A stretch of 28,097 nt of DNA from a virus: positions 1 through 28,097 of IMG/VR virus record IMGVR_UViG_3300010389_000096; one strand, given 5' to 3'. The position numbers and the translations under genes were made by a program. Each line of letters starts with the position of its first letter. Positions within the stretch are counted from its first letter, which is position 1. Under the pieces are notes generated by a model. The model was not told where the DNA came from. It saw nothing but the letters and a program-made list of their open reading frames with translations, and did no database searches. Positions 1 through 9,010 of this stretch are shown here, piece after piece.

Positions 1-871
1 CATTATACTGATCACAAAAAATCTTGTCAAGACTAAAAATTTTCTCAAATTTGTGGTAATCCACTTTTTTTGATCCGTAAAGCCAAGCAAATACTTGCTG
101 CTTGGCTGTTTCCCTATCGATTCCAAGTCTCTTAGAATTCCATTCATGAATATCTTCAAGAGGTTGAGACTCACCTGAAAGAGAGATAAGAGTTCTTAGT
201 TCTGCTGCGTTATAATCAAATTCAACAAATAGATCATTGGAAGGTTCGATGATTTTCCGAAATTCTTTTTTAAGAGTAAGGATCGGGAAAGTGCCATTGA
301 TAGTGGTTAGCCGGCCTGTTTTTGTTCCAAACATGTTATAGGACACATATGGTTTGGAAAATTTTAATTTGGTTAAGACAGAACTGTTCTTAGGCAGGAG
401 TAAAGAATTAGGCAAATTATTAAAGTTTAATTTGAGTTTTCTTTCTGAAATGCTGGTTATTAACTTTTGTATCTCTAACAAGTGTTCGTAGTTTTCTGGC
501 TTTTCAAAATTTGAAATCACAAAATCAATAATTTTAACTTTTTGCTCACAGAGTTCTAAGAGAAATTGCTGTGGAACAAGGTCAAAAAAACAGTTTTCTT
601 CTAAATCTATTTTAGAAGTTTTGAAAGACTTGTGATAAGCCATTAGTTTTTTTGTGTAAGTGTCCCATCTTTGTTTCATATTATCTGGGCATACTTCGCT
701 CATAGTTTTCCCATGAGTATACAACGAAGCATATTTTATTTTTTTATTTTTCAAAAAAGTAGCGTATTTCCATGTTTTACTGATTTCTTGTGGAATGTTA
801 TCGTAATGCAATTGACCTTTATGGTAAATACCTTTACACCATTCCTTATTGTCCAACATTACAAATGTCAC
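1..871 (-). CDS. Family A DNA polymerase, 5' part (runs off left edge)
   Basis: Template-directed DNA synthesis. The 290 visible residues carry polymerase I landmarks: TGR at 185-187; motif A D219-Y-N-A-A-E224-L-R226, matching the DYSQIELR pattern of E. coli Pol I (catalytic D705, E710); and the O-helix R253-x3-K257-x3-F261-x3-Y265-G, exact spacing of R754, K758, F762, Y766. Phe at 261 predicts normal discrimination against dideoxynucleotides. Motif C lies beyond the edge. The start is GTG at 871, with AGAGG upstream, 10 bases after the preceding stop; the ATG at 859 is an alternative, and an internal ATG at 703 would discard good coding sequence. Only about 180 residues precede the TGR, and I see no DxE exonuclease motif in them, so proofreading may be absent or encoded elsewhere. 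Classification rests on motifs A and B and is firm; completeness is unknown because the gene is truncated by the window. Confidence 0.88.
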   Translation of the reverse strand, partial: MTFVMLDNKEWCKGIYHKGQLHYDNIPQEISKTWKYATFLKNKKIKYASLYTHGKTMSEVCPDNMKQRWDTYTKKLMAYHKSFKTSKIDLEENCFFDLVPQQFLLELCEQKVKIIDFVISNFEKPENYEHLLEIQKLITSISERKLKLNFNNLPNSLLLPKNSSVLTKLKFSKPYVSYNMFGTKTGRLTTINGTFPILTLKKEFRKIIEPSNDLFVEFDYNAAELRTLISLSGESQPLEDIHEWNSKRLGIDRETAKQQVFAWLYGSKKVDYHKFEKIFSLDKIFCDQYN

Positions 872-880
872 GTTTACCTC

Positions 881-2098
881 TTAAAACAAGAATCTTATAT
901 TCGTAGAAGGTTCTATTTTGGCATCAGATAAGGTTTTGTTTAGATACCTGATCGCCTGCTCTTTGTCAAGCTCAGATGAGAGACTATACACGTCCTGTGA
1001 CAAGCTGTCAAACTTTTTTTGGTCCCATGGTAATTTCTGTTCGCAGCATCTAACAAAGCAATAAAATCTTATCCATTTTTCTGTCGGAGGGGATGATAAT
1101 ATTTGTTTTATAGTTGTTTGGTCAAACCTTTCTCTTTCAGAAAAAATTGTTTTTGATCTTGTACTATCTGAACAAACCTTGTAAAATGTTTCTTTATATT
1201 GTGGGTATCTTTCTGTAAACCTTGTGTAGAGATCATAGGTTGCTTTTTGTAAAAAATAAAAGTCGTAATCATCGACTTTGAGAAAAAGATCTTTAAAAAC
1301 AGAGTTTCTTGTGGTATAACGCTCTAGGTAGATCGCAGAAGCAGGTGAGCGTAGGTTATAGTATAGATGCCAAGGGATGTTTTTGTCAACTATAAAGCCA
1401 TAGAGATTTGCTGTTTCATTTAGAAGTTGGAAGTTGGGGTGGTTTATCCAATTATTTTTTGTCTCATCATTCAAAGGCTGGTTAGAAAGACTTATAAGCA
1501 TTCCACTAACCAAAGGAGAGCAGTTTTTACTTCTAACAAAAGAGGAAGCATTTATCGGATTAGAAAAGGAAGAAGAGGACAGATAGATAGAAAAATATCT
1601 TAAGAATTCATCAAAATCAGTAATTTTATCTCGTAACCCTGCTTGAAAAATATAATTCAAAAAAAGATCATAATGTAGATCTAATTGTTCTTCATAGACG
1701 GTTTCGAAATTTAGGTGTCCAGACAAAGCTACTGCTTTAAAGTCTGGTGTATCTAAAACTCTCCCTTCCTGTATGTATTTTGACCAAACGGTAAAGAAGT
1801 CTTCATAGGCATCAGTAACAAAAGAAAGACAAAAAGGACCGTTTTCTACTATTTGTATTTGTTTTAGGTTTTGCCCAATAGGTAAAACAACATCATTGTT
1901 GTAATCAAGTTTTCCATAAAGGACGTCTCCATAGTTTTTATTGAAAAGAGGTGTTGTTACTTTTTTTTGAATATTGTATTGATAAACTGCTTCTGTGTTA
2001 AACGAAGCTCTGCTGTTTTTCTTAGTAGGAGTTGGTGGTAAAGAAGAAATAATTCTTTGTTCTGCAGAAAGGTTGCTTATGTTGTTTACTTTTTTCAC
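881..2098 (-). CDS. Hypothetical protein, 405 aa, last gene of the tail operon
   Basis: I do not recognise this protein. It is soluble-looking, rich in Tyr, Phe, Ser and Asn, with no signal peptide, membrane segment or familiar motif. It starts with GTG overlapping the previous stop in a TAGTG junction, so it is probably translated by coupling with the M23 hub-like gene, and it ends 10 bases before the polymerase start. Its position directly after baseplate genes suggests a tail, baseplate or adsorption role, but it could equally be a small unit travelling with the polymerase. Codon and base use look like its neighbours. The ORF is certainly coding; function is unknown. Confidence 0.8.
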   Translation of the reverse strand: MKKVNNISNLSAEQRIISSLPPTPTKKNSRASFNTEAVYQYNIQKKVTTPLFNKNYGDVLYGKLDYNNDVVLPIGQNLKQIQIVENGPFCLSFVTDAYEDFFTVWSKYIQEGRVLDTPDFKAVALSGHLNFETVYEEQLDLHYDLFLNYIFQAGLRDKITDFDEFLRYFSIYLSSSSFSNPINASSFVRSKNCSPLVSGMLISLSNQPLNDETKNNWINHPNFQLLNETANLYGFIVDKNIPWHLYYNLRSPASAIYLERYTTRNSVFKDLFLKVDDYDFYFLQKATYDLYTRFTERYPQYKETFYKVCSDSTRSKTIFSERERFDQTTIKQILSSPPTEKWIRFYCFVRCCEQKLPWDQKKFDSLSQDVYSLSSELDKEQAIRYLNKTLSDAKIEPSTNIRFLF

Positions 2099-5000
2099 TA
2101 GTCTATGCCTCTGACTCTGAATATCTCATCCTCTTCCTTTGTTTCGTCTTTACCAGAAAGTTGCCAATGAGCTTTTATCTGAGTTCCAAATTCTTCTTTG
2201 TTTATATAGCTTGAAATCTCATAGGCCCTATAGTAACCTCCAAGACCTATGTCATAAAGAACAGGACTTTGTAATCTTGCACCTGGAAAAGTAGGAGATA
2301 CATGGAACAACATCCCTGGTTCAAAAATTGTGTTTCCAAACATCTCTAAGTCCAGATGATATATTCTTCTTATGATTGCACTCTCTGCTTGACCATTGTT
2401 TACTCTTAAAATATTAGTAGCATCAAGCTGTTTGTTATCGTCTTTTTTGAATTTTATTTTTTTTACCAAACCCTTATCTTCTCCAGTGTAAAAATGATAA
2501 ATACTTTTGTCGAGATCTGGGCTATATTCTCCTTTTAGTTGTGTACTTCTTTCGTTCGTGGATAAGATAAACATGTAATTTACTTTTCGTTCTTTTATTG
2601 TTGTTTTTTCTTGGTTTCCTACTTGTTTTTGTCTTAATTTGAAAAAATTTGAATTTTGATATTTTCTGCCTGTAAAGTCGATTGAATACTTACCAGTTAT
2701 TTTTTTGTTGTTTTCTAATTCCTGTTCGATTTCATTGTCAAAAGGGACAGTAAGATAGTTAAAGGAAGTTATGATATTTCTATTTGAAATATATGGAACA
2801 ATGTTACTTGCAAGATTACTCGCAACTAAATCGTTTACAAGATTCTTTAGAAATGAATGAAAAGACATCTTTGTAAGATCAGCATCTAATATCTTTGTGT
2901 TATACCATGAAACCATACTTTTTAACGAAATAGGTATATCAGAAAGGTTGGCATATTTCTTTTTTGTCGATAACTTTTTGTACAGGACTCCATCACCAAA
3001 AAGATTTGTTGCATCATTTGTTGTAGAAGCTCCAAGGTAAACATTTTTCTCATAGTCAAGACTGCCTATATCTCTATAGGAAAAAGAGCCAAGAACTATC
3101 CTTAGATCACTGTTTGTAGGAATATCCTTTTCTTCAAAAAATAATTTTACAAAATAGGAGATAATGTCTCCAAGAAAAGTATAAGGAATTATACTATCTT
3201 GTGTTGAATTCCCAAGATTAGTTGTTATGTTGTCTATAAACTCTTGCGAATTTATATGTCTTTTGTCTGAAGGAGGAAATTGGTTTATATTAAAAAGTTC
3301 TCTAACATCTCCTAACACTGTGTCCGTAAAGCCTAATTCTTGCTGTGTATCAAAAGCTTCATTTATAGTCTCTGGCTCTATATTGTTCGCTTCTTCTCTT
3401 ATATTCTGCTTGATGTAGGTCAAGCTTTCTCTTAGATCTTCAAGTTGGTAGTAATCTATATCTTTTGGTAATTGAGAAATTTTTTGCAACACCCTAACTT
3501 GTTCTTCCGGTATATATAGATAGTGGATATTGCCATTTTCTGCTAACTGTTCAAGCAAATTAGAAAAACCATCCTTATAAGAATCTATAAGTTCTTCTTC
3601 ATATTGTACAATAGCTTCTTTTAATATTTCTTTTGCTTTTTCTCGTGTTCCCTCTTTGTCATCTTCATCTATATATATAGTTGCAGTACTGCCATCTGGT
3701 AAGTTATTGATTGTGATATAGTCATAAGTTATAGCTGCAGATTTTGCTGCGTAAGGATCAGCTACTGAAACAAGTACTTTTTGCCACCACGACAATTGAG
3801 AGATTATTGACTCATTCTTTTCGCTTATAATTGATCTTGTAAGTCTATCTGAAGATAAAGTCGATACACTCTCTGGTCCCCATGCCTCTAATTCTTTTAG
3901 TATTTTTTTCCAAGCATTGACAAGATTCTCTTTTACCTTTTTTTGTGGATTCAGTTTATCCAGTATGTTATAAGTATTTATGTGGTTTATCTCAGATTCA
4001 ATCATGCCTATGTAAGTGCCAGTTAACTCTACACCGCCATCTTCTAAAAATTCAAATTCATGTTTATACAGTGTTGCATATATAGACTCAGACAGTTCTT
4101 GTTTAGTTATTTTTTGTTCTATTTCTGATAAAGTTATATTTGATTCTTTTTTGTATGCCCATCCAACTTTAAGCTTTATGTTGAAGTTGGATGGATCATA
4201 ATCATCCTTGCTTCTGGAACCAGCAGGATATAAGAAATCCAAAAGAGAAATGTTATTCCTTCTTGTTTCAATGTCTTTTATGTCTTGTATGTAGAACTTT
4301 ATTTGCAATGAGATTTGTGCTAAGTTACTTGGATTGGTTGCTAAAGTTTTCCACTCTACATCACTTATACCTATAGAGCCACCCCTACTTGTTTTATCTT
4401 GCAAGATACTTTCTAAGTTTTGTTTATTTGTGTAATCATCAAAAGGAAAAGAGACTTCAATTTGGTTACCATCATCTAAACGTTTTACAGCATACAGTTC
4501 AACATAAGGAACCATGTTTGAAAGTTCAAGCGTAGTTATTGTACTAAAATCTTTTCCTTTTTTTCCAAAACCTTTTGAAAAAATAAGATTATGCAAATAA
4601 GACGTATTTTCTTCTCCGTTCAAAAAGATTATATTGCTTGCCGGTTGTGTTCCTATTGGTATTTCAAGGCTTTGATATGGATCGTATGCAAGGCTTTGTT
4701 GATTGATTTCTTCATAATCTATACTTTGTTCACTGTATTCTGTTTCAGAGATGTATTGGTTTTGAAAACTTATTCTCTCGGCGGTATCAGTAACTTTTTT
4801 CTTTTGTATTATATCGGACAAAAAAAATGCTAAAGCACTATCCTCTACGTCTTCTTTACTAATTGTATCTTCTGAAGGTTCGGTAGAGATATTTGAAAAT
4901 GAAGGAACCGGAGGCAAAGTATCTGGATCGATAAAAGGAAGTGGTTCTGGTGGATCATCAGAACTGTTTGATCTATAAAATCCTTCTTTGTTTGTTTCAT

Positions 5001-5448
5001 CTTGTTGTCCAGAAGTTTGGTTTATGAAACCTAAAGGATCAAATGGATTTCTGTCTTGATCTGTTAGCTCAAAATGTAGATGTGCTCCTGTGCTCCTACC
5101 TGTGTTGCCAAGTTTTCCTATTTCTTGCCCTTTTTCTACTGATTGTCCAAGGCTTATATGGTTGGTTGAGCCGTTATAAAGATGCAAATAACGAGAAAAA
5201 TAAATTCCATCATTTCCTTGGTGTCTAAGAGTAACAAACTCTCCTGCATTGCTGCCTTCAAAGGCTTTTCTTAATTCAACAACTTCACCGTCGTCTATGG
5301 CAAAAATCTGAGTTCCCTCTGGTGCAGCGATATCCAAACCAGAATGATTTACTGTTCCTGTCCCTGTGATTGGATTTGTTCTTTGGCCAAAAGGACTTGT
5401 TATTCTGAAAAATCCAACAACAGGAGAGCAAAAATCACTGTAAGCCAT
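2098..5448 (-). CDS. Baseplate hub-like tail protein with N-terminal M23 peptidase
   Basis: Probable tail-tip protein that cuts peptidoglycan during DNA injection. Residues about 10-142 form an M23/LytM endopeptidase domain: H35-x3-D39 (NHSGLDIA) and H123-L-H125-F-E are the zinc and catalytic motifs, with an extra His at 89 (SRYLHL). An acidic, Pro/Ser-rich linker follows (about 143-260). The remaining roughly 850 residues resemble large phage hub proteins, including a beta-rich segment around 415-490 and a C-terminal section (about 1010-1116) rich in aromatic strand residues. At 1116 aa it is far larger than T4 gp5 (lysozyme hub) or gp27, so it may combine functions of both; that is inference. 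It starts at ATG 5448, one base after the gp53-like stop, and shares one base with the next gene. All M23 active-site residues are present, so the enzyme should be active. Confidence 0.85.
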   Translation of the reverse strand: MAYSDFCSPVVGFFRITSPFGQRTNPITGTGTVNHSGLDIAAPEGTQIFAIDDGEVVELRKAFEGSNAGEFVTLRHQGNDGIYFSRYLHLYNGSTNHISLGQSVEKGQEIGKLGNTGRSTGAHLHFELTDQDRNPFDPLGFINQTSGQQDETNKEGFYRSNSSDDPPEPLPFIDPDTLPPVPSFSNISTEPSEDTISKEDVEDSALAFFLSDIIQKKKVTDTAERISFQNQYISETEYSEQSIDYEEINQQSLAYDPYQSLEIPIGTQPASNIIFLNGEENTSYLHNLIFSKGFGKKGKDFSTITTLELSNMVPYVELYAVKRLDDGNQIEVSFPFDDYTNKQNLESILQDKTSRGGSIGISDVEWKTLATNPSNLAQISLQIKFYIQDIKDIETRRNNISLLDFLYPAGSRSKDDYDPSNFNIKLKVGWAYKKESNITLSEIEQKITKQELSESIYATLYKHEFEFLEDGGVELTGTYIGMIESEINHINTYNILDKLNPQKKVKENLVNAWKKILKELEAWGPESVSTLSSDRLTRSIISEKNESIISQLSWWQKVLVSVADPYAAKSAAITYDYITINNLPDGSTATIYIDEDDKEGTREKAKEILKEAIVQYEEELIDSYKDGFSNLLEQLAENGNIHYLYIPEEQVRVLQKISQLPKDIDYYQLEDLRESLTYIKQNIREEANNIEPETINEAFDTQQELGFTDTVLGDVRELFNINQFPPSDKRHINSQEFIDNITTNLGNSTQDSIIPYTFLGDIISYFVKLFFEEKDIPTNSDLRIVLGSFSYRDIGSLDYEKNVYLGASTTNDATNLFGDGVLYKKLSTKKKYANLSDIPISLKSMVSWYNTKILDADLTKMSFHSFLKNLVNDLVASNLASNIVPYISNRNIITSFNYLTVPFDNEIEQELENNKKITGKYSIDFTGRKYQNSNFFKLRQKQVGNQEKTTIKERKVNYMFILSTNERSTQLKGEYSPDLDKSIYHFYTGEDKGLVKKIKFKKDDNKQLDATNILRVNNGQAESAIIRRIYHLDLEMFGNTIFEPGMLFHVSPTFPGARLQSPVLYDIGLGGYYRAYEISSYINKEEFGTQIKAHWQLSGKDETKEEDEIFRVRGID

Positions 5449-5793
5449 TTAGTAAACTCCTAAAAATGCCAAAACATCTTCCAGCGGATAGGGGATAAGA
5501 ATTCTATCGCCTGATGCAAAGTGATAATCAGTAGGTTTTTGATTAAAAGCCGCTATAACCCACCAATATTCTACAGAACTATAATACTGATAAGAATACT
5601 TATAAAGCATATCTCCCTGTTTCCAAATACGTTCCACGAAATCAAAGCTGTAATTTTTTTGCGAATCGTCAAACTTGTAAACAGCAGTATTGTAATGCTC
5701 TATATACCTAACACCACGATTTTCAAACTGTTCTTTATACACATCGTTTGAATTTTGTATTATTTTTCTTTTGTTGTATCTTGTTACTGGCAT
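5449..5793 (-). CDS. gp53-like baseplate wedge protein with LysM-like fold
   Basis: A 114-aa protein matching the pattern of T4 gp53-type baseplate wedge subunits. An N-terminal arm of basic and polar residues is followed by a LysM-like half: W-K-Q-G-D-M-L-Y at about 56-63, then YYSSVEYWWVIAAFN, and the closing G-D-R-I-L-I-P-Y at about 93-100. In T4, gp53 joins neighbouring wedges around the hub. Its place directly before the hub/peptidase gene fits. The gap to the upstream gene is only 3 bases, so it belongs to the tail operon. A general LysM virion protein is the alternative; the wedge assignment is family knowledge combined with synteny. Confidence 0.75.
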   Translation of the reverse strand: MPVTRYNKRKIIQNSNDVYKEQFENRGVRYIEHYNTAVYKFDDSQKNYSFDFVERIWKQGDMLYKYSYQYYSSVEYWWVIAAFNQKPTDYHFASGDRILIPYPLEDVLAFLGVY

Positions 5794-5796
5794 CTT

Positions 5797-6468
5797 TTAA
5801 CCCCTAAAAGGACCACCTCTTTTTGTGTTGTCCACTTTCCAACCAAGAGGTTCGTTATGTATTACAGTAAAGCTAAGGCTCACACTGTAACCTTTTGGAT
5901 AGATATTCTTTCCTTTAATATCTCCTACATAAAAACCCATTTCTTGGATAGGATTTATATCTACACCCTGTAGGTATCCATAAAGAGGTCCACCTTTACT
6001 ATCGCTTATCATATCTGCAAACTTAATAGAAACAAGAGGACTCGATGACATAATAGAAACATTTGGTCTAAGCCTTAGTCTTTCTTCTAAAGAGGTTGAA
6101 AGTCTTAGAGTTTTGTATAAATTTTGAGTGGTTGGCTGTAAAGTATTATTTGTTATTTGTAGATCTTCTGCACTAACGTTGATATTATCTTTTTCTTGCG
6201 TTTTTATTTCTTTGTAAACAGGATAAAGAAAAGAGGCTAAATCTTCCATTTTTTGTTTAGCGTCTTTAATGTTTTCTACACTAATAGGCAATACATCAAA
6301 CGAAATACTTATGGTTCTTGTTGTTCTTTTGAAATTTGAGATAGGATCCATTCTACCTATAACGTAGTTTTGTTGCCAATCGCTCTTAAAAGAATCAGAA
6401 AAATTGGTAAGATATGGTAGAAATGCAACTTCTTTATTCGTTGGAACATGTTTTATCGTTATAAGCAT
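5797..6468 (-). CDS. Tail tube/baseplate-type structural protein
   Basis: A 223-aa protein of beta-rich composition. Residues about 32-65 (GRMDPISNFKRTTRTISISF) and the closing strand (YPKGYSVSLSFTVIHNEPLGW) match a pattern I associate with baseplate/tube-initiator or tail-completion proteins of contractile phages, where a GR-x-D/E-P-I segment leads into TTR-x-I-S-x-S/T-F/W. In T4 the genes in this position encode gp48 and gp54, which cap the baseplate and start the tube. The 14-base gap from the tape measure gene and 3-base gap to the gp53-like gene place it in the same operon. The structural role is well supported by context; the exact T4 counterpart is not. Confidence 0.6.
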   Translation of the reverse strand: MLITIKHVPTNKEVAFLPYLTNFSDSFKSDWQQNYVIGRMDPISNFKRTTRTISISFDVLPISVENIKDAKQKMEDLASFLYPVYKEIKTQEKDNINVSAEDLQITNNTLQPTTQNLYKTLRLSTSLEERLRLRPNVSIMSSSPLVSIKFADMISDSKGGPLYGYLQGVDINPIQEMGFYVGDIKGKNIYPKGYSVSLSFTVIHNEPLGWKVDNTKRGGPFRG

Positions 6469-6481
6469 CTTATTCCTATCC

Positions 6482-8947
6482 TTATCCTATTGCTGGAGCT
6501 AACCCAGGAGTTCTCAATGAAGCAAGAAGAGAAGTTGTTTTCTCTGTTGTGAAGTTACCAAGTTTTGTTTTATCCAACATGATTGGTGAATCTATTTTAA
6601 TAGTTACATTTATAGAGTTCTGCTCTTTTCCTTGTGCCATACTGGTTGATGCAGTATTTTCTGCTCCACCACTTTGTGAAGAATTACCAACTCTAAATTC
6701 CATAACAGGTGCAGCTGCTGTTTGCATCGAAGGAGAAACAGATACTCCTCCAATTTTCCCAAGGACTTCTAATTTTTTTATATCAATTTTGTCTAATTGT
6801 TCAACCAATTCTTTTAAGGCTACTATCGTAGGATTTATTTTTACAAACATTTCGGCCAATGAATCAGAAGCTGACTTGATAGAAGAAGCTATCATAGCCG
6901 CAGATACTGCAACACCTAAAAGAACAAATGCTCCAGCAGCACCAATGCCTGAAAGACTGGCAAGAGCAAAACCAAGACCAACAATTCCAGCCGTTGCTGC
7001 TAATAGCCCTCCAAGTGCATAGAGTGCATTCTCACCAACTTGGGCAAAAGACTTTACAAGTTCTGCCATACCAAACAGAATGCCTGTTACAGCCAATCCT
7101 ATTGCCAATATTGCTGCTGCTATAGACCAAAAACTTGGACTCGCAGCCGCAGCTGCAGTACCTGCCGTAGCAGTAGTAGTTGTCCATGTAGTGATACCAG
7201 GAATACTACTTAACGCACCAGTCCCTGTAGAACCAAATGATACCCCAAGGCTTTTAAGCAAACCGGCAAGCGTAAACGACTGAAGAGAAAGTCCTCCAAA
7301 CAAAACACCTAAAGACACAATTATTGTTGCCAAAGGAACAACTACAATACCTATAAGTGAAATACCAGAAGCAACAACTGTGAGTACAACTGCAAGAGAC
7401 TTTAAGACAAAAACAAGTTCTTTATTTTTCTCGGCAGCTTGTACGATTGGCCCTATAGTGTTTGTCAAAAAATCAGCAAAAGAACCAATCGCATTAACTA
7501 TTGGTTTTATTATAGGATAAAGAGCCAACATGGCATTTTTAAATTTATCCATAATAGAAGTCATTTCTGAACTTACAAGAGCAAGCTGCTCTGTTGTTTT
7601 TTGTTGTTCTTGTAATGCAGCAACAGAAAGATTTATATCTTGTGAAAATGCTTTTCCTGCTTGAATCTCGGACATACCAACAGCAGCTGCCATTGTCCGT
7701 CTCATGCCATTGTCAAGCTCATTAAAGCTTATACCAGACGCATCTAATGCCTGTTTGAACATTTTAAATGCTTCAATTGGGTTGTTCATAGAGGCATTTA
7801 ATAAATCTATCGAGTTAAGCACGTCTCTTCCAAGAAGAGCGTTTAATTTAGCTGCAGCTTCTGCTGCTCCCTCAAAAGTTGTAAACCTTTCTGTGATATT
7901 AAACATTTCGTTCATATCCATACCAAGTTGCTTAGAAGCTGCAGACATACTTCTAAAAACTGATGTAAATTGATCTCCATACTTTGCCAACTGATTAGCA
8001 GAAGAAGAAAGCTGTCTATCAAGCATTTGAACTGTTTGTCCTGTTTCAGTTGCAAAATCTTTGAGAGAACTTATAAAGCCTTTTGTTTGCTCTGTAGAGA
8101 TACCAAGAGACTTTGTTGTTGTGTTGAATATCATTGCCTGCGTTGAAGCATTTACACCAATTTTATCCATTATTGCTGCAAAGTTATTTAGCTCAGATCT
8201 TTGATCTTCTGTTAGCTCTGTGTAGTCACTAAATTCTTTTTTTAGTGTTGACATGGCGTTAACAAGGTTTTCTAATGGAATTCCTGCAATTGCAGCAGAT
8301 ACACCTGCTTGAGTTATACCCCTTGATGCTTCTTCAAAAGAAAAGTTAGCAAACTGCATAAGATTCTTGGCTGCTTTTTCAACATCAAGTGCCATATTAA
8401 TAAAAAACTGAGATAACCTTGAAACGCCATCTATCATAGAGGTAATCGTAGATGCTATAAATTGCTGTTGCAATACTCTTTGCTTGTCTGCGTCTAAAGT
8501 TAGTTGGCTTAGATTTTTGATTTGTTGGAGTTTCCCTCCATAAACCATGGCGTTATCTTTTATGCCAAGACTGCTTTTTAGTAATGCTTCTGAGCTTTCT
8601 GCTTGTTCTTTTATGATATCCGTTTGGTTTTTTAGCTTTTCGAGTCTTTCTATATCTAAAGTATTTTGTGTAAATTTTGTTTTTTCTTGTTCTTTTGTTA
8701 GATCTAATATTTCGTTTTCCAATCTCAGTTTTTCTATCATGTTATCTAACGAACGCTGTTGTAAATCAACAACGTTTGTGTTCAAGGTAAGAGTGCTTTT
8801 TATTGTTTCTTCTAACCTTTCTACTGTAGACGTGTCTATGTTTAGCTCGTATTGCTCTTCTAATTTCTCTGTAAAAGCTTTTAGTTGTAACTCTAACTGT
8901 TGTATGAGTTTTGTTGTCTTTTCTATATTATTTGGATCTATCGCCAT
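6482..8947 (-). CDS. Tape measure protein
   Basis: Sets tail length and occupies the tube lumen before injection. The 821-aa protein has the usual design: N-terminal coiled coil (about 1-130, heptad-like Leu/Ile/Glu/Lys), a long helical middle, then hydrophobic, Gly/Ala-rich segments able to cross a membrane (about 505-560 and 605-695), and a Ser/Asn-rich C-terminus. Using the common rule of about 0.15 nm per residue, a tail near 120 nm would be expected; this is an estimate. It follows the gp26-type gene and its overlapping chaperone-like ORF, the standard location for a tape measure gene. Start ATG 8947 is preceded by GAGGG and, 21-31 bases upstream, by an ACTATTTA element, just after a terminator, so it probably has its own transcription start. 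It is longer than T4 gp29 (about 590 aa). Confidence 0.87.
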   Translation of the reverse strand: MAIDPNNIEKTTKLIQQLELQLKAFTEKLEEQYELNIDTSTVERLEETIKSTLTLNTNVVDLQQRSLDNMIEKLRLENEILDLTKEQEKTKFTQNTLDIERLEKLKNQTDIIKEQAESSEALLKSSLGIKDNAMVYGGKLQQIKNLSQLTLDADKQRVLQQQFIASTITSMIDGVSRLSQFFINMALDVEKAAKNLMQFANFSFEEASRGITQAGVSAAIAGIPLENLVNAMSTLKKEFSDYTELTEDQRSELNNFAAIMDKIGVNASTQAMIFNTTTKSLGISTEQTKGFISSLKDFATETGQTVQMLDRQLSSSANQLAKYGDQFTSVFRSMSAASKQLGMDMNEMFNITERFTTFEGAAEAAAKLNALLGRDVLNSIDLLNASMNNPIEAFKMFKQALDASGISFNELDNGMRRTMAAAVGMSEIQAGKAFSQDINLSVAALQEQQKTTEQLALVSSEMTSIMDKFKNAMLALYPIIKPIVNAIGSFADFLTNTIGPIVQAAEKNKELVFVLKSLAVVLTVVASGISLIGIVVVPLATIIVSLGVLFGGLSLQSFTLAGLLKSLGVSFGSTGTGALSSIPGITTWTTTTATAGTAAAAASPSFWSIAAAILAIGLAVTGILFGMAELVKSFAQVGENALYALGGLLAATAGIVGLGFALASLSGIGAAGAFVLLGVAVSAAMIASSIKSASDSLAEMFVKINPTIVALKELVEQLDKIDIKKLEVLGKIGGVSVSPSMQTAAAPVMEFRVGNSSQSGGAENTASTSMAQGKEQNSINVTIKIDSPIMLDKTKLGNFTTEKTTSLLASLRTPGLAPAIG

Positions 8948-8965
8948 CTAAAAGCCCTCGATATA

Positions 8966-8978
8966 AATAAATAGTTAC
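8966..8978 (-). promoter_or_regulatory. Candidate late promoter element upstream of tape measure
   Basis: On the minus strand this reads GTAACTATTTAT. The octamer ACTATTTA recurs in the leaders of the tube, sheath and scaffold genes. It lies between a terminator and the tape measure start, where a new transcript would be expected to begin. Function is inferred. Confidence 0.45.
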
Positions 8979-8983
8979 ACAGC

Positions 8984-9010
8984 AAAAAAGGGCCATAAAG
9001 GCCCTTTGTT
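8984..9010 (-). terminator. Intrinsic terminator upstream of tape measure gene
   Basis: Perfect 8-bp stem AAAGGGCC / GGCCCTTT with a 5-base loop, followed on the minus strand by a run of six U (contributed partly by the stem). It overlaps the stop of the upstream small ORF and would end transcripts from the sheath-tube unit, separating them from the tape measure. Confidence 0.75.

Noticed and set aside
671-931. An 86-aa plus-strand ORF near the left edge
   Set aside because: It lies over the polymerase gene start and the end of the 405-aa gene, both better supported on the minus strand.
6549-7283. Several plus-strand ORFs up to 157 aa within the tape measure gene
   Set aside because: Antisense shadows of Ala/Ile-rich coding; no SD, no promoter, and a clear tape measure gene on the other strand.
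8961-8970. TATAAATA on the plus strand as a T4-type late promoter
   Set aside because: It faces away from every gene here; the minus-strand reading (ACTATTTATTTATAT) is more relevant.
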